Below, one piece after another: positions 7,983 through 16,362 of a DNA stretch of 64,000 nt (its first letter is position 1; each line of letters begins with the position of its first letter). Made by a program: the position numbers and the translations under genes. Below the pieces are notes generated by a model. It was given only the letters and a program-made list of their open reading frames with translations, searched no databases and was not told the DNA's origin. Location of the stretch: assembly GCA_035652315.1 (NCBI GenBank), contig DASREA010000048.1, positions 1-64,000 on the forward strand. Reading direction: 5' to 3'. Source of the stretch: CANKHA01 sp035652315. GTDB lineage: Bacteria; Pseudomonadota; Alphaproteobacteria; Rhizobiales; Xanthobacteraceae.

Positions 7983-9092
7983 GTGGCTGAGAAGGTATTG
8001 GCGGCGGTGCGCGTCGGTCCGAGCAAGACCGAAATCCAGGAATTTCCGATGCCGGACATCCCCGAGGATGCCGCTTTGCTGAAGATGGAAGTGGCCGGCA
8101 TCTGCGGCACCGACGTCAAGCTCTATGCGCATCCGCCGACCGACGAGCCGGTGATCATGGGTCACGAGAATATCGGCTACGTGGCGAAAGCCGGCCGCGA
8201 ATTCACCCGCCGCAAAGGCTTCAAGGAAGGCGACCTCGTCTTCGTCGAGCATTATGTCATGTGCGGCAAATGCGAGTGGTGCCACAAGGGCCAGTACCGC
8301 CATTGCGAGAACACGAACTGGCGTACCAACCCGGATGCCATCCGCTACGGCTACACCTCGGCCAAGAAGCCCCCGCATCTCTGGGGCGGCTTCGCGCAAT
8401 ACATGTACCTGCCATGGAACGCGGTGATGCACCACGTGCCAAAGAACGTCACGCCGGAACTCGCCGGTCTGGTGACGCCGATGTCGAACGGCATCGAGTG
8501 GTCGCTGTTCGACGGCGGCGTCAAATACAATTCCACCGTGCTGATCCAGGGCCCCGGCCAGCAGGGTCTGTCGCAGACGGTGATCTGCAAGCAGGCCGGC
8601 GCGTCGCTGATCATCGTCACCGGCACGTCGAAGGATGCGGCGCGCATGAAGGTGGCCAAGGAACTGGGCGCCGATTACGTCATCGACGTGCAGAAGGAAG
8701 ATCCGCTGAAGCGCATCATGGAAATCACCGGCGGCAAAGGCGTCGACGTGGCGCTCGACTGCACGGCCGGAGCGGGCACCGTGCCGATCCTGCTCGGCAT
8801 TGAGGCGCTCAAGCGCAAGGGCGGCACCATCGTGGTGCAGGGCGAGTTGAAGGAGTTTCCGAATTTCCCGCTGGAAAAGTTCACGGTGAAGTTCATCACC
8901 ATGCATAGCGCCCGCGGCCATAGCTACGAGGCCTGCGAATTGGCGCTGGCGCAGCTCGCCTCGCACCGCTTCCCGCTGGAAAAGGTGACCACACACCGCT
9001 TCGGGCTCAAGGACGTCGATCTCGCCATCCGCTCGGTCGGCGGCAAGGGCGTGCCCGACGTCATCCACGCCTCGCTGATGCCCTGGCTATGA
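7983..9092 (+). CDS. Zinc-dependent medium-chain alcohol dehydrogenase
   Basis: The 369-residue enzyme has the catalytic zinc Cys in AGICGTDVK, the GHENIG motif, a structural zinc cluster CGKCEWCHKGQYRHC and a Rossmann GPGQQG around the middle. It should oxidise an alcohol or polyol with NAD(P); the substrate is not deducible. The GTG start at 7983 is preferred because GGAGG lies seven bases upstream. The longer frame from 7881 adds residues of no domain. It is followed after eight bases by a CobW GTPase, which may supply its zinc. Confidence 0.92.
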   Translation: MAEKVLAAVRVGPSKTEIQEFPMPDIPEDAALLKMEVAGICGTDVKLYAHPPTDEPVIMGHENIGYVAKAGREFTRRKGFKEGDLVFVEHYVMCGKCEWCHKGQYRHCENTNWRTNPDAIRYGYTSAKKPPHLWGGFAQYMYLPWNAVMHHVPKNVTPELAGLVTPMSNGIEWSLFDGGVKYNSTVLIQGPGQQGLSQTVICKQAGASLIIVTGTSKDAARMKVAKELGADYVIDVQKEDPLKRIMEITGGKGVDVALDCTAGAGTVPILLGIEALKRKGGTIVVQGELKEFPNFPLEKFTVKFITMHSARGHSYEACELALAQLASHRFPLEKVTTHRFGLKDVDLAIRSVGGKGVPDVIHASLMPWL

Positions 9093-9099
9093 TCCAGCG

Positions 9100-10146
9100 A
9101 TGAATGAACGCATTCCCGTAACCGTGCTCACCGGCTATCTGGGCGCCGGCAAAACCACGCTGCTCAACCGCATCCTCTCGGAGGATCACGGCCGCCGCTA
9201 CGCGGTGATCGTCAACGAATTCGGCGAGGTCGGCATTGACAACGAGCTCATCCTAAACACCGACGAAGAGCTGTTCGAGATGAACAACGGTTGCATCTGC
9301 TGCACGGTGCGCGGCGACCTCATCCGTACGTTGCACGGGCTGCTCGAAAAGCGCGGCAATTTCGACGCCATCGTGGTCGAGACCACGGGCCTGGCCGATC
9401 CGGGTCCGGTGGCGCAAACCTTCTTTGTCGATGCCTTTCTCAACGACAAGACGGTGCTGGATTCGGTCACGACCGTGGTCGATGCCAAGCATATTCTGCT
9501 GCGCCTTGCCGATAGCCGCGAAGCGGCCGAGCAGATCGCCTTCGCCGATCAGATCGTGCTGAACAAGACCGAGCTCGTTTCCGATGATGAGCTGCGCAAT
9601 ATCGAGGCACGGCTGCGGCACATCAATCCGCTGGCGCCGATCCATCGCACCCAGCGCTCGCAGGTGCCGCTCGACCGCGTGCTCGGCCGCGGCGGCTTCG
9701 ATATCGAGCGCATCGTCTCGCTCGAGCCGGAATTCCTCAATCCGGCCCATGGCGAAGCGGGACACGTGCACGACGCGAATTGCGAGCACGACCATCACGA
9801 CCATGATCACGACGGTCACGGCCACGATGCCCACGATCACGAGCACGATAGCGGCATCCACAGCGTCTCGCTGATCTCGCGCCGCCCGATGGACGGAATC
9901 AAGGTCAGCAATTGGCTGGCGCAACTGGTAGCGCGGCAGGGCCAGGATATCCTGCGCGCCAAGGGCATCATCGACGTCAAGGGCGAAGACCGGCGGCTGG
10001 TGTTTCAGGCCGTGCATATGCTGCTCGAGGGAGATCTGCAGCGGCCGTGGAAAAGGGGTGAGGAACGGTTCAGCCGCCTCGTCTTCATCGGCCGGAATTT
10101 GGACAAAGACGCGCTGCAAGCCGCCTTCGACCGCTGCGCCGCCTGA
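9100..10146 (+). CDS. CobW/COG0523-family GTPase, putative zinc metallochaperone
   Basis: The 348-residue protein has a Walker A GYLGAGKTT at residues 12-20, the diagnostic metal motif GCICC at 64-68, and a Walker B/guanine region with VVETTGLADPGP. A very His/Asp-rich linker of about 30 residues runs around 222-255, before the CobW C-terminal domain. COG0523 proteins insert zinc or cobalt into client enzymes at the cost of GTP. The immediate upstream gene encodes a zinc dehydrogenase with two zinc sites, so that enzyme is a plausible client. Confidence 0.93.
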   Translation: MNERIPVTVLTGYLGAGKTTLLNRILSEDHGRRYAVIVNEFGEVGIDNELILNTDEELFEMNNGCICCTVRGDLIRTLHGLLEKRGNFDAIVVETTGLADPGPVAQTFFVDAFLNDKTVLDSVTTVVDAKHILLRLADSREAAEQIAFADQIVLNKTELVSDDELRNIEARLRHINPLAPIHRTQRSQVPLDRVLGRGGFDIERIVSLEPEFLNPAHGEAGHVHDANCEHDHHDHDHDGHGHDAHDHEHDSGIHSVSLISRRPMDGIKVSNWLAQLVARQGQDILRAKGIIDVKGEDRRLVFQAVHMLLEGDLQRPWKRGEERFSRLVFIGRNLDKDALQAAFDRCAA

Positions 10147-10250
10147 TCGGTATTGCTCTGCAGCGAACCTTATCGGCCGACCGCCAGCCGCCCGGAACAA
10201 ACAAGCGCCGGCTTCGTTTTGTCCGCGAGCACCGAAATAGGAGACAAACA

Positions 10251-10649
10251 ATGAACGTTCGCAATTCTTTGCTCAGTGCCGCGGCGCTTCTTTTTCTGTC
10301 CAGCGGCCTAGCCAGCGCGATGCCGGCACAGGCGACGACCGACCTCAACATACGGGCGGGCCAGGGGACTCATTATCCCGTGGTCGGCGTGTTGCCGGCA
10401 GGTTCTGTGGTCGATGTCAGCGGCTGCAGCGATGGCTGGTGCTACGTTGCGGGCGCCGGCGGCTTCGTCAGTGCCGCCTATCTGAACCGCGGCGGCGGGG
10501 CTTATGCATATTCGCCGCCGGCTGTTGTCGTCGAGCCCTATTACGAGCCTTATTACGAGCCCTATTATTACGATCCCGGCCCGGCGATCGGTTTTGGCTT
10601 CGGTTTTGGCAGCTTCGACCATCGTCATTACCGCCACTGGCGGCATTGA
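10251..10649 (+). CDS. Exported SH3-domain protein with Tyr-rich tail
   Basis: The 132-residue product starts with a signal peptide (MNVRNSLLSAAALLFLSSGL, likely cleavage near ASAMPAQA). A bacterial SH3_3 domain follows: TTDLNIRAGQGTHYPVVGVLPAGSVVDVSGCSDGWCYV. The tail is Tyr/Pro/Gly-rich with a repeated YYEP unit and ends in a His-rich HRHYRHWRH. Such proteins are common in rhizobial periplasms and may interact with peptidoglycan. The two Cys in the SH3 domain could form a disulfide. It appears monocistronic. Confidence 0.88.
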   Translation: MNVRNSLLSAAALLFLSSGLASAMPAQATTDLNIRAGQGTHYPVVGVLPAGSVVDVSGCSDGWCYVAGAGGFVSAAYLNRGGGAYAYSPPAVVVEPYYEPYYEPYYYDPGPAIGFGFGFGSFDHRHYRHWRH

Positions 10650-10668
10650 CGGTCCGGCAAAGCGAGCA

Positions 10669-10689
10669 GGCCGCGATCCGCCCGCGGCC
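10669..10689. terminator. GC-rich hairpin between convergent genes
   Basis: The stem GGCCGCG / CGCGGCC with a seven-base loop is flanked by AAAGC and GCTTT, which extends the potential pairing. It lies between the SH3 gene and the convergent SDR gene. The U-run is poor, so efficiency is uncertain. Confidence 0.35.
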
Positions 10690-10711
10690 GCTTTCGTTTC
10701 GTAAAGGCTGT

Positions 10712-11524
10712 TTAACCGCCTTCGCGAAAGCCGGGGTAGAGCGTCATTCCCCCATCGACGAACAAGGTCGTCCCCACCACGTAATCGGATTCATCGGAGG
10801 CGAGCCAGACCGCCACCTTGGCGATGTCTTCCGGCTCGCCGATGCGGCCGTAGGGGATCAGCTTCAGCAGTTCGCGCGCATTGGCCGGATCCGCCCAGAC
10901 GTTCTCGTTGATGCGCGTCTTGATGGCGCCCGGAGCGATGGCATTGACGCGGATCTTCTTTTCCGCGACTTCCTGGGCGAGGCTTTTCATCATTAGCATG
11001 ATGCCTCCTTTGGACGCGGCGTAGTTGACGTGACCGGCCCAAGGGATCACCTCGTGCACGGAGCTCATGCAGATGATCTTGCCGAGCGCCTTCGAAACCG
11101 GCGATCGCCCCTGCATTAGAAATTGCTTCACCGCTTCCCGCGCGCAGAGAAATTGTCCCGTCAGATTCACGTCGATGACCATGCGCCATTGCGCAAGCGT
11201 CATCTCGGCGATGGCGGCATCCTGTTGCAGGCCCGCGTTGGCGACCAGAATATCCAGGCGTCCGAAGCTCTTTCGGAGCTGCGCAAACATCGCCTGCACC
11301 TGATCCTCCTTGGAAACATCGGCTTGGAGGGCGAGCGCCTGGCCGCCGCGATCCTCGATGCGCCGCACCACCGAGGCGGCGCCGTCGTCCGAGCCGAAAT
11401 AGTTGACACCGACCTTGGCGCCGGCTTCGCCCATGGCGATGGCGCTCGCCGCGCCGATGCCGGAGCTGGCGCCGGTAATCAACGCCACCTGACCGTGCAA
11501 CGGTCCGTCAGACTTCGCCATCAT
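10712..11524 (-). CDS. SDR-family oxidoreductase (glucose 1-dehydrogenase-like)
   Basis: The 270-residue protein has the classical SDR features in order: TGASSGIG cofactor loop near residue 17, LVANAG in the middle, the catalytic Ser in MSSVHE and the YAASK catalytic motif, then VNAIAPGAIKTRIN. The ending VGTTLFVDGGMTLYPGF is typical of classical SDRs annotated as glucose 1-dehydrogenases. NAD(P) specificity and substrate cannot be fixed from sequence. The gene begins with two adjacent Met codons, and either may be used. Confidence 0.9.
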   Translation of the reverse strand: MMAKSDGPLHGQVALITGASSGIGAASAIAMGEAGAKVGVNYFGSDDGAASVVRRIEDRGGQALALQADVSKEDQVQAMFAQLRKSFGRLDILVANAGLQQDAAIAEMTLAQWRMVIDVNLTGQFLCAREAVKQFLMQGRSPVSKALGKIICMSSVHEVIPWAGHVNYAASKGGIMLMMKSLAQEVAEKKIRVNAIAPGAIKTRINENVWADPANARELLKLIPYGRIGEPEDIAKVAVWLASDESDYVVGTTLFVDGGMTLYPGFREGG

Positions 11525-11634
11525 GACCTCCTGCGGGCTGCCGACTTCCGTATTAAATGCAAACGGTGCCGGCTGCGCGCGGTTCCGCTATAGTGCGCCG
11601 CACGCCGTATTTCTGCATCGATCCACTGTTTCCC

Positions 11635-12201
11635 ATGCCTTACCGAGTCACGGATGTTCGCACTATTTTTGACGGCTGGACGAAATTCCTGACCGCCAGG
11701 CTGCGCACGGCCGCAGGCATCGAGGTGGAGCGCGTCATTCTCGATCACGGCCGCGCGGCGGCCGTGCTGCCTTACGATCCGCAACGCCGCGTCGCGCTCC
11801 TGGTGACGCAGCCGCGCGCGCCGCTGCTTTATCTCGGCGAGGCAGCCGAGATGCTCGAAGTCATCGCCGGCCGTGCTGGCGACGAGGACGCGGCCGCGGC
11901 GGCGCGTCGCGAAGCGATGGAAGAAGCGGGCTTGAATCTCCGCGATCTCGAAGAGGTCGCCGATTGCTGGCCCACCCCCGGCATCTCGACCGAGCGCGTA
12001 GCGCTGTTTCTTGCCAGCTATGCCGAAACCGACCGCATCGGGAGCGGCGGCGGCGCCGATGGCGAGCATGAGGACATCAGCATCACGGAAATGCCGCTGC
12101 GTGAGCTCGAAAAACTCGCGAAGGACGGAAAACTGGCGGACATGAAAACGCTGGTTCTCGTGCAGGCCCTACTGCTGCGCCGGCCCGATCTGTTTGTTTG
12201 A
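11635..12201 (+). CDS. Nudix hydrolase (NudK-like)
   Basis: The 188-residue product opens MPYRVTDVRTIFDGWTKFL, as NudK-type Nudix hydrolases do, and continues with AAVLPYDPQRRVALLVTQPRAPLLYLGE. The Nudix box is recognisable as AGRAGDED...RREAMEEAGL, with the catalytic REAMEEAG intact. The spacing between the first Gly and the next Glu is one residue shorter than the usual pattern. Likely substrates are nucleoside diphosphate sugars such as GDP-mannose or ADP-ribose. The start at 11635 fits family length; no clear SD precedes it. Confidence 0.82.
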   Translation: MPYRVTDVRTIFDGWTKFLTARLRTAAGIEVERVILDHGRAAAVLPYDPQRRVALLVTQPRAPLLYLGEAAEMLEVIAGRAGDEDAAAAARREAMEEAGLNLRDLEEVADCWPTPGISTERVALFLASYAETDRIGSGGGADGEHEDISITEMPLRELEKLAKDGKLADMKTLVLVQALLLRRPDLFV

Positions 12202-12293
12202 GACTGGTCGCGCCGAGGCGGCTTTCCGGGAGCGCAACGCGGCCGTGTTTCTCCCCAGTGTTATCAACAGATAAAGGCCGTGCGCCATTTCGA

Positions 12294-12321
12294 TTGCTTT
12301 GCCGCAGGCGGGCGCTATCCT
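12294..12321 (+). promoter_or_regulatory. Candidate sigma-70-type promoter
   Basis: TTGCTT (12294-12299) and TATCCT (12316-12321) are separated by 16 bases. This places a start near 12328, just upstream of the candidate structured RNA. It is a consensus-only call in GC-rich DNA. Confidence 0.25.
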
Positions 12322-12327
12322 GATCAC

Positions 12328-12504
12328 AGATCACTCATGGACGGCTTGCTGGACATGAGGATCGCCTCGACCAGATCGGTCAGGGATGCGGCGACCGCTA
12401 CCGGAGCTGCGTTTTGATGGCTGGTTTGATCCTGGTTCTCGGCGGTTGGTAGCAACAGCCTGAGAACGTGGCGGGCGGGCGCAAGCTCGCCCGTCATGTT
12501 TTTT
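12328..12504 (+). ncRNA. Candidate small structured RNA ending in an intrinsic terminator
   Basis: The 518-base gap between the Nudix and acyl-CoA synthetase genes has no credible reading frame but has ordered secondary structure on the plus strand. A stem CTCATG/CATGAG lies near 12334-12359. At 12435-12467 a compound hairpin pairs GTTCTC/GAGAAC, GGC/GCC and GTTG/CAAC around a GTAG loop. A terminator-like hairpin CGGGCG/CGCCCG (12476-12493) follows, with six T at 12499-12504. A promoter-like sequence precedes it. It could be a trans-acting sRNA or a leader for the gene at 12720. The 5' end is a guess. Confidence 0.35.
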
Positions 12505-12719
12505 GGCGGCAAGTCCGGTCCCGGCGATGCGGCGAATGCGAAAGCGGACGTCGGTTCACGCAACACTTCACTAGGCAAGCTCGGTAATCGCAGCGTTTCC
12601 GCACGTTGCCGTGGATTTTCTCGGCCAAGGGCCGACACCGTTCTTGACCCAGCGCAAACGGCTATAACCTGCGGCGGCCTAGGTATTGCGGCCTGACTTC
12701 ACTCGCTGGGAGCACTTCG

Positions 12720-15410
12720 GTGTCCACCTACCGCCTGGACAACCTCCTCGCCCCAAGGGCCGTGGCGGTCGTTGGGGCAAGCCCGCGTCCCGACTCCCTC
12801 GGTCGGGCCATTGTGACCAATTTGAAAGCCGGTGGATTCCGCAGGCCGATCCATATCGTCAACCCGAACCATGGGGAGATCGACGGCATGGTCTGCCTGC
12901 CGGCGATCAAAGCGCTTCCACTGGACGTGGATCTGGCGATCGTTGCCACGCCGCCGGCCGCCGTCCCGGGCCTCGTTGCCGAGGCTGGCGAACATGGCAT
13001 CCCGACGGCCGTGGTCCTTACCGCGGGCCTCGGCCACGGCCCCGGATCGCTGTGCGAAGCCGCCGCCAAGGCCGCGCGGCGCTTCGGCCTGCGGCTGGTC
13101 GGCCCCAATTGCCTCGGGGTGATCGCTCCTTTTGCTGATCTCAATGCAAGTTTCGCCGCGGCGATGCCCGAGCGCGGCGATCTCGCCCTCATTTCACAAT
13201 CGGGCGCGATTGCCGCCGGCCTCGTCGAATGGGCGGCCCGTCGCGGGGTCGGATTTTCCGCTGTCGTTTCCATTGGCGACAGCGCTGACGTCGATGCCGG
13301 CGACCTTCTCGATTTCTTCGCCGTCGATCGCAACACGCGGGCGATCCTGCTCTATCTTGAAGCGGTCACTCATCCGCGCAAGTTCATGTCCGCCGCGCGC
13401 GCGGCCGCGCGCGTCAAGCCGGTCGTCGTGATCAAATCCGGGCGTAATCCACGCGGCGCGAAGGCCGCTTCGACCCATACCGGCGCCTTGGCCGGTTCCG
13501 ATGCCGTCTATGACGCCGCATTTCGCCGCGCCGGGCTGTTGCGCGTTTTCGATCTCGACGAGCTGTTCGACGCCGCCGAAACGCTTGGGCGCATCCAGCC
13601 GTTTTCCGGAAGACGCCTCGCCATTTTGACCAACGGCGGCGGCATCGGCGTATTGGCAACCGATCGCCTGGTCGAGCTCGGTGGCACCCCGGCGGAGATT
13701 TCGCCGCAGACGATAAAGCAGCTCGATGCCATCCTGCCGTCGACCTGGTCCAAGTCCAACCCGGTAGACATTATCGGCGACGCTGATGCCCGGCGCTATT
13801 CGGCTGCGCTTGAAGCACTTTTAGGCGATCCCGAGAACGACGCGGTTCTTGTGCTCAACGTAACGACAGCCATGGCTGCCGCGACCGAGACTGCAAAGGC
13901 TATCGCCGCCACGATCGAGAACGCAGATGCGGCGTCGCTCGGCCGCAAACCGGTCTTCGCCGTCTGGCTCGGCGAAAACCACGCGCTCGCGGAGACTTTC
14001 GCCAAAGCCCGCATCCCGCATTTTACAACCGAGAGCGATGCGGTCCGCGGGTTCATGCATGTCGTGCGTTATTGCGAGGCGCGCGACGACTTGCTGCAAA
14101 CGCCGCCAAGCCTGCCTGAAGACTTCTCCCCGAGCCCCGAGGCCGCGCGGAGCGTTGTGCAGGCCGCCCTCGCCGAACGGCGGTCCTGGCTCGATCCCAT
14201 CGAGGCAGACAGATTGTTGCAAGCTTACGCCATACCGCACGCGCCGGTACTTCTCGCCAAAACAGCGGAAGATGCCGCGGCTGCGAGCCGGCCGTTCTTG
14301 AAGGCCGGTCAGAATGTCGCGGTGAAAATCGCGTCGAAGGAGATCCAGCATAAATTCGACGTCGGTGGCGTGCGGCTCGATCTTGCGAACGAAAGCGCGG
14401 TGCGGCAGGCAGCGGCTGATATCCTCGCGCAGGCGCGGCAAGCAAGGCCCGAAGCTCGGATTGACGGCCTCCTGGTGCAGCCCATGATCGCGCGCGCCGA
14501 CGCGCGCGAGCTTATCATCGGCCTTGCGGATGATGCGACCTTTGGTCCGGTGATCGTTTTCGGCCACGGCGGCACTGCGGTGGAAGTCATCAATGACAAG
14601 GCATTGGCGCTACCGCCGCTCGATCTCAAGCTGGCGCATGATCTGATCGGCCGCACGCGCGTTTCGCGGCTGCTCAAGGCCTATCGCAATATCCCTGCCG
14701 CCGACGAACGTGCAATCGCCCTCGTGCTGGTCAAGGTCGCCCAGCTCGCCGCGGATATTCCGGAAATTCGAGAGATCGACATCAATCCGCTGCTCGCGGA
14801 TGCAGCGGGAGTCATCGCCGTCGATGCACGGGTGCGCGTGGCGCCGATCGAGACCGACCATAAGGGCGGTCATCCGCGCTTTGCGCTGCGGCCTTATCCG
14901 AAGGAATGGGAGCGGGAACTGCGACTGAACGACGGCACAACCGTCCGCGCGCGGCCGGTCCGTCCGGAAGACGAGCCAATGTTTCACCAGTTTCTCAAGC
15001 GTGTCACAACCGCCGATCTGCGCTTGCGTTTTTTCGCACCGATCAAGGAATTGAGCCATGCCTTCGTAGCCCGGCTGACGCAGCTCGACTACGGGCGGGC
15101 GATCGCTTTCGTCGCGCTCGACGAGCGCGGCGGAATGCTCGGGGTCGTGCGGTTGCACGCCGATGCCAATTACGAAAACGGGGAATATGCGATCCTGGTG
15201 CGTTCCGATCTCAAAGGCCGCGGCCTCGGCTGGGCGCTGATGCAGCTCATTATCGATTATGCACGACAGGAAGGATTGAAGCGGATCGAGGGCCAAGTCC
15301 TTAGCGAAAACACCGTGATGCTGGACATGTGCGGGGAGCTCGGATTCCGCATCGAAGCAAATCCGGACGATCCGCAATTAAGGACCGTATCGCTCGCGTT
15401 GCGGCCCTAG
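12720..15410 (+). CDS. Acyl-CoA synthetase (NDP-forming)-like protein fused to GNAT acetyltransferase (Pat-type)
   Basis: The 896-residue protein has a CoA-binding Rossmann domain (residues 1-130, AVAVVGASPRPDSLG), succinyl-CoA-synthetase-like domains to about 460, an ATP-grasp domain (about 480-700, with AVKIASKEIQHKFDVGGV and FGHGGTAVEVINDKAL), and a C-terminal GNAT domain (about 740-896, VRSDLKGRGLGWALMQ). This is the architecture of protein lysine acetyltransferase Pat. In Rhodopseudomonas, Pat inactivates acyl-CoA synthetases, including aromatic ones, which suits this catabolic neighbourhood. The start is GTG with GGGAG seven bases upstream. It is transcribed alone. Confidence 0.9.
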   Translation: MSTYRLDNLLAPRAVAVVGASPRPDSLGRAIVTNLKAGGFRRPIHIVNPNHGEIDGMVCLPAIKALPLDVDLAIVATPPAAVPGLVAEAGEHGIPTAVVLTAGLGHGPGSLCEAAAKAARRFGLRLVGPNCLGVIAPFADLNASFAAAMPERGDLALISQSGAIAAGLVEWAARRGVGFSAVVSIGDSADVDAGDLLDFFAVDRNTRAILLYLEAVTHPRKFMSAARAAARVKPVVVIKSGRNPRGAKAASTHTGALAGSDAVYDAAFRRAGLLRVFDLDELFDAAETLGRIQPFSGRRLAILTNGGGIGVLATDRLVELGGTPAEISPQTIKQLDAILPSTWSKSNPVDIIGDADARRYSAALEALLGDPENDAVLVLNVTTAMAAATETAKAIAATIENADAASLGRKPVFAVWLGENHALAETFAKARIPHFTTESDAVRGFMHVVRYCEARDDLLQTPPSLPEDFSPSPEAARSVVQAALAERRSWLDPIEADRLLQAYAIPHAPVLLAKTAEDAAAASRPFLKAGQNVAVKIASKEIQHKFDVGGVRLDLANESAVRQAAADILAQARQARPEARIDGLLVQPMIARADARELIIGLADDATFGPVIVFGHGGTAVEVINDKALALPPLDLKLAHDLIGRTRVSRLLKAYRNIPAADERAIALVLVKVAQLAADIPEIREIDINPLLADAAGVIAVDARVRVAPIETDHKGGHPRFALRPYPKEWERELRLNDGTTVRARPVRPEDEPMFHQFLKRVTTADLRLRFFAPIKELSHAFVARLTQLDYGRAIAFVALDERGGMLGVVRLHADANYENGEYAILVRSDLKGRGLGWALMQLIIDYARQEGLKRIEGQVLSENTVMLDMCGELGFRIEANPDDPQLRTVSLALRP

Positions 15411-15433
15411 GCGCGCACGTTGCGGCAGCCGAA

Positions 15434-16351
15434 CTATCTCCGCTTGGTTTCGGGGAGCGCCGAGGCGACGATGGAGGCATCGAGCGCCTCGTAATCGCCA
15501 TAGCCGAGCGTGCTGTAAAGCTCGGCACGGGTCTGCATGTCGTCGATCATCTTTTGCGTGCCGCCATCGCGCTTGATCGCCGCATAGAGCCGCGCCTGCG
15601 CTTTGTTGGCGACGCGCAAGGAACTCACCGGCCAAATGATCATCTTGTACCCCATGTCCTCGAACTCGCGCGCGGTGAAGAACGGAGTCATGCCGAATTC
15701 GGTCATGTTGGCGAGAAGCGGCACGCCAGGCAGCCGCCGGGCGAATTCTCGAAACATCTCGGCGCTGGTCAGGGCTTCCGGAAAAATGGCATCGGCGCCC
15801 GCCGCCACATAGGACTTTGCCCGCGCCACTGCCCCGTCCATGCCTTCGGACGCCACGGCGTCCGTGCGCGCGATGATGTAGAGGTGCGTTCGCGCGCGCG
15901 CCGCCGCCGCGATCTTCGCCGCCATGTCGCGGCTGTCGGCCAAGCGCTTGTCGTTCAGATGGCCGCATTTCTTGGGTAGAAGCTGATCTTCGATATGCAC
16001 GGCGGCAGCGCCGTTGTCTTCAAAGGCGCGCACCATATGCATGACGTTGAGCACTTCGCCATAGCCGGTATCGCCGTCGACTAGCACAGGCAAGCCGCTG
16101 GCCCGGCTGACTTGGCGGATGAAAAAGCACACTTCATCGACCGTGATGACACCGAGGTCGGGCAGGCCCATACTGGCGCTCATCGCCGCGCCGGAAAGAT
16201 AAAGCGCTTTGAAGCCGGCGGCTTTCGCCTGCAAGGCCGCCATCCCGTTATGCGCGCCGGGGATTTGCAGGATCGCGCGCTGCTCGAGAAGAGCGCGGAA
16301 CCGTTCCCCGGCGGGACGCTCGGGAAGATCGGACGCCGACAAATAGGTCAT
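15434..16351 (-). CDS. prpB: Isocitrate lyase/PEP mutase family, 2-methylisocitrate lyase-like
   Basis: The 305-residue TIM-barrel protein has the metal-binding DGDTGYGE near residue 89, VHIEDQ, and the catalytic PKKCGH signature around 126-131. These are the marks of 2-methylisocitrate lyase, which splits 2-methylisocitrate into pyruvate and succinate. It is the last gene of a seven-gene run, 11 bases after the prpC-like gene. The family also includes oxaloacetate-type and PEP mutase enzymes, but the prpC and prpD neighbours favour the methylcitrate role. Confidence 0.85.
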   Translation of the reverse strand: MTYLSASDLPERPAGERFRALLEQRAILQIPGAHNGMAALQAKAAGFKALYLSGAAMSASMGLPDLGVITVDEVCFFIRQVSRASGLPVLVDGDTGYGEVLNVMHMVRAFEDNGAAAVHIEDQLLPKKCGHLNDKRLADSRDMAAKIAAAARARTHLYIIARTDAVASEGMDGAVARAKSYVAAGADAIFPEALTSAEMFREFARRLPGVPLLANMTEFGMTPFFTAREFEDMGYKMIIWPVSSLRVANKAQARLYAAIKRDGGTQKMIDDMQTRAELYSTLGYGDYEALDASIVASALPETKRR

Positions 16352-16362
16352 CCCCTGCCCTT

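Noticed and set aside
12261..12275. TTATCAACA resembling a DnaA box
   Set aside because: Single site with a mismatch to TTATCCACA; no cluster, no AT-rich unwinding region and no replication genes.
12324..12638. 104-residue minus-strand frame in the gap before the Pat-like gene
   Set aside because: No motif, no ribosome-binding site, unusual composition; the stretch is better explained by plus-strand RNA structure.
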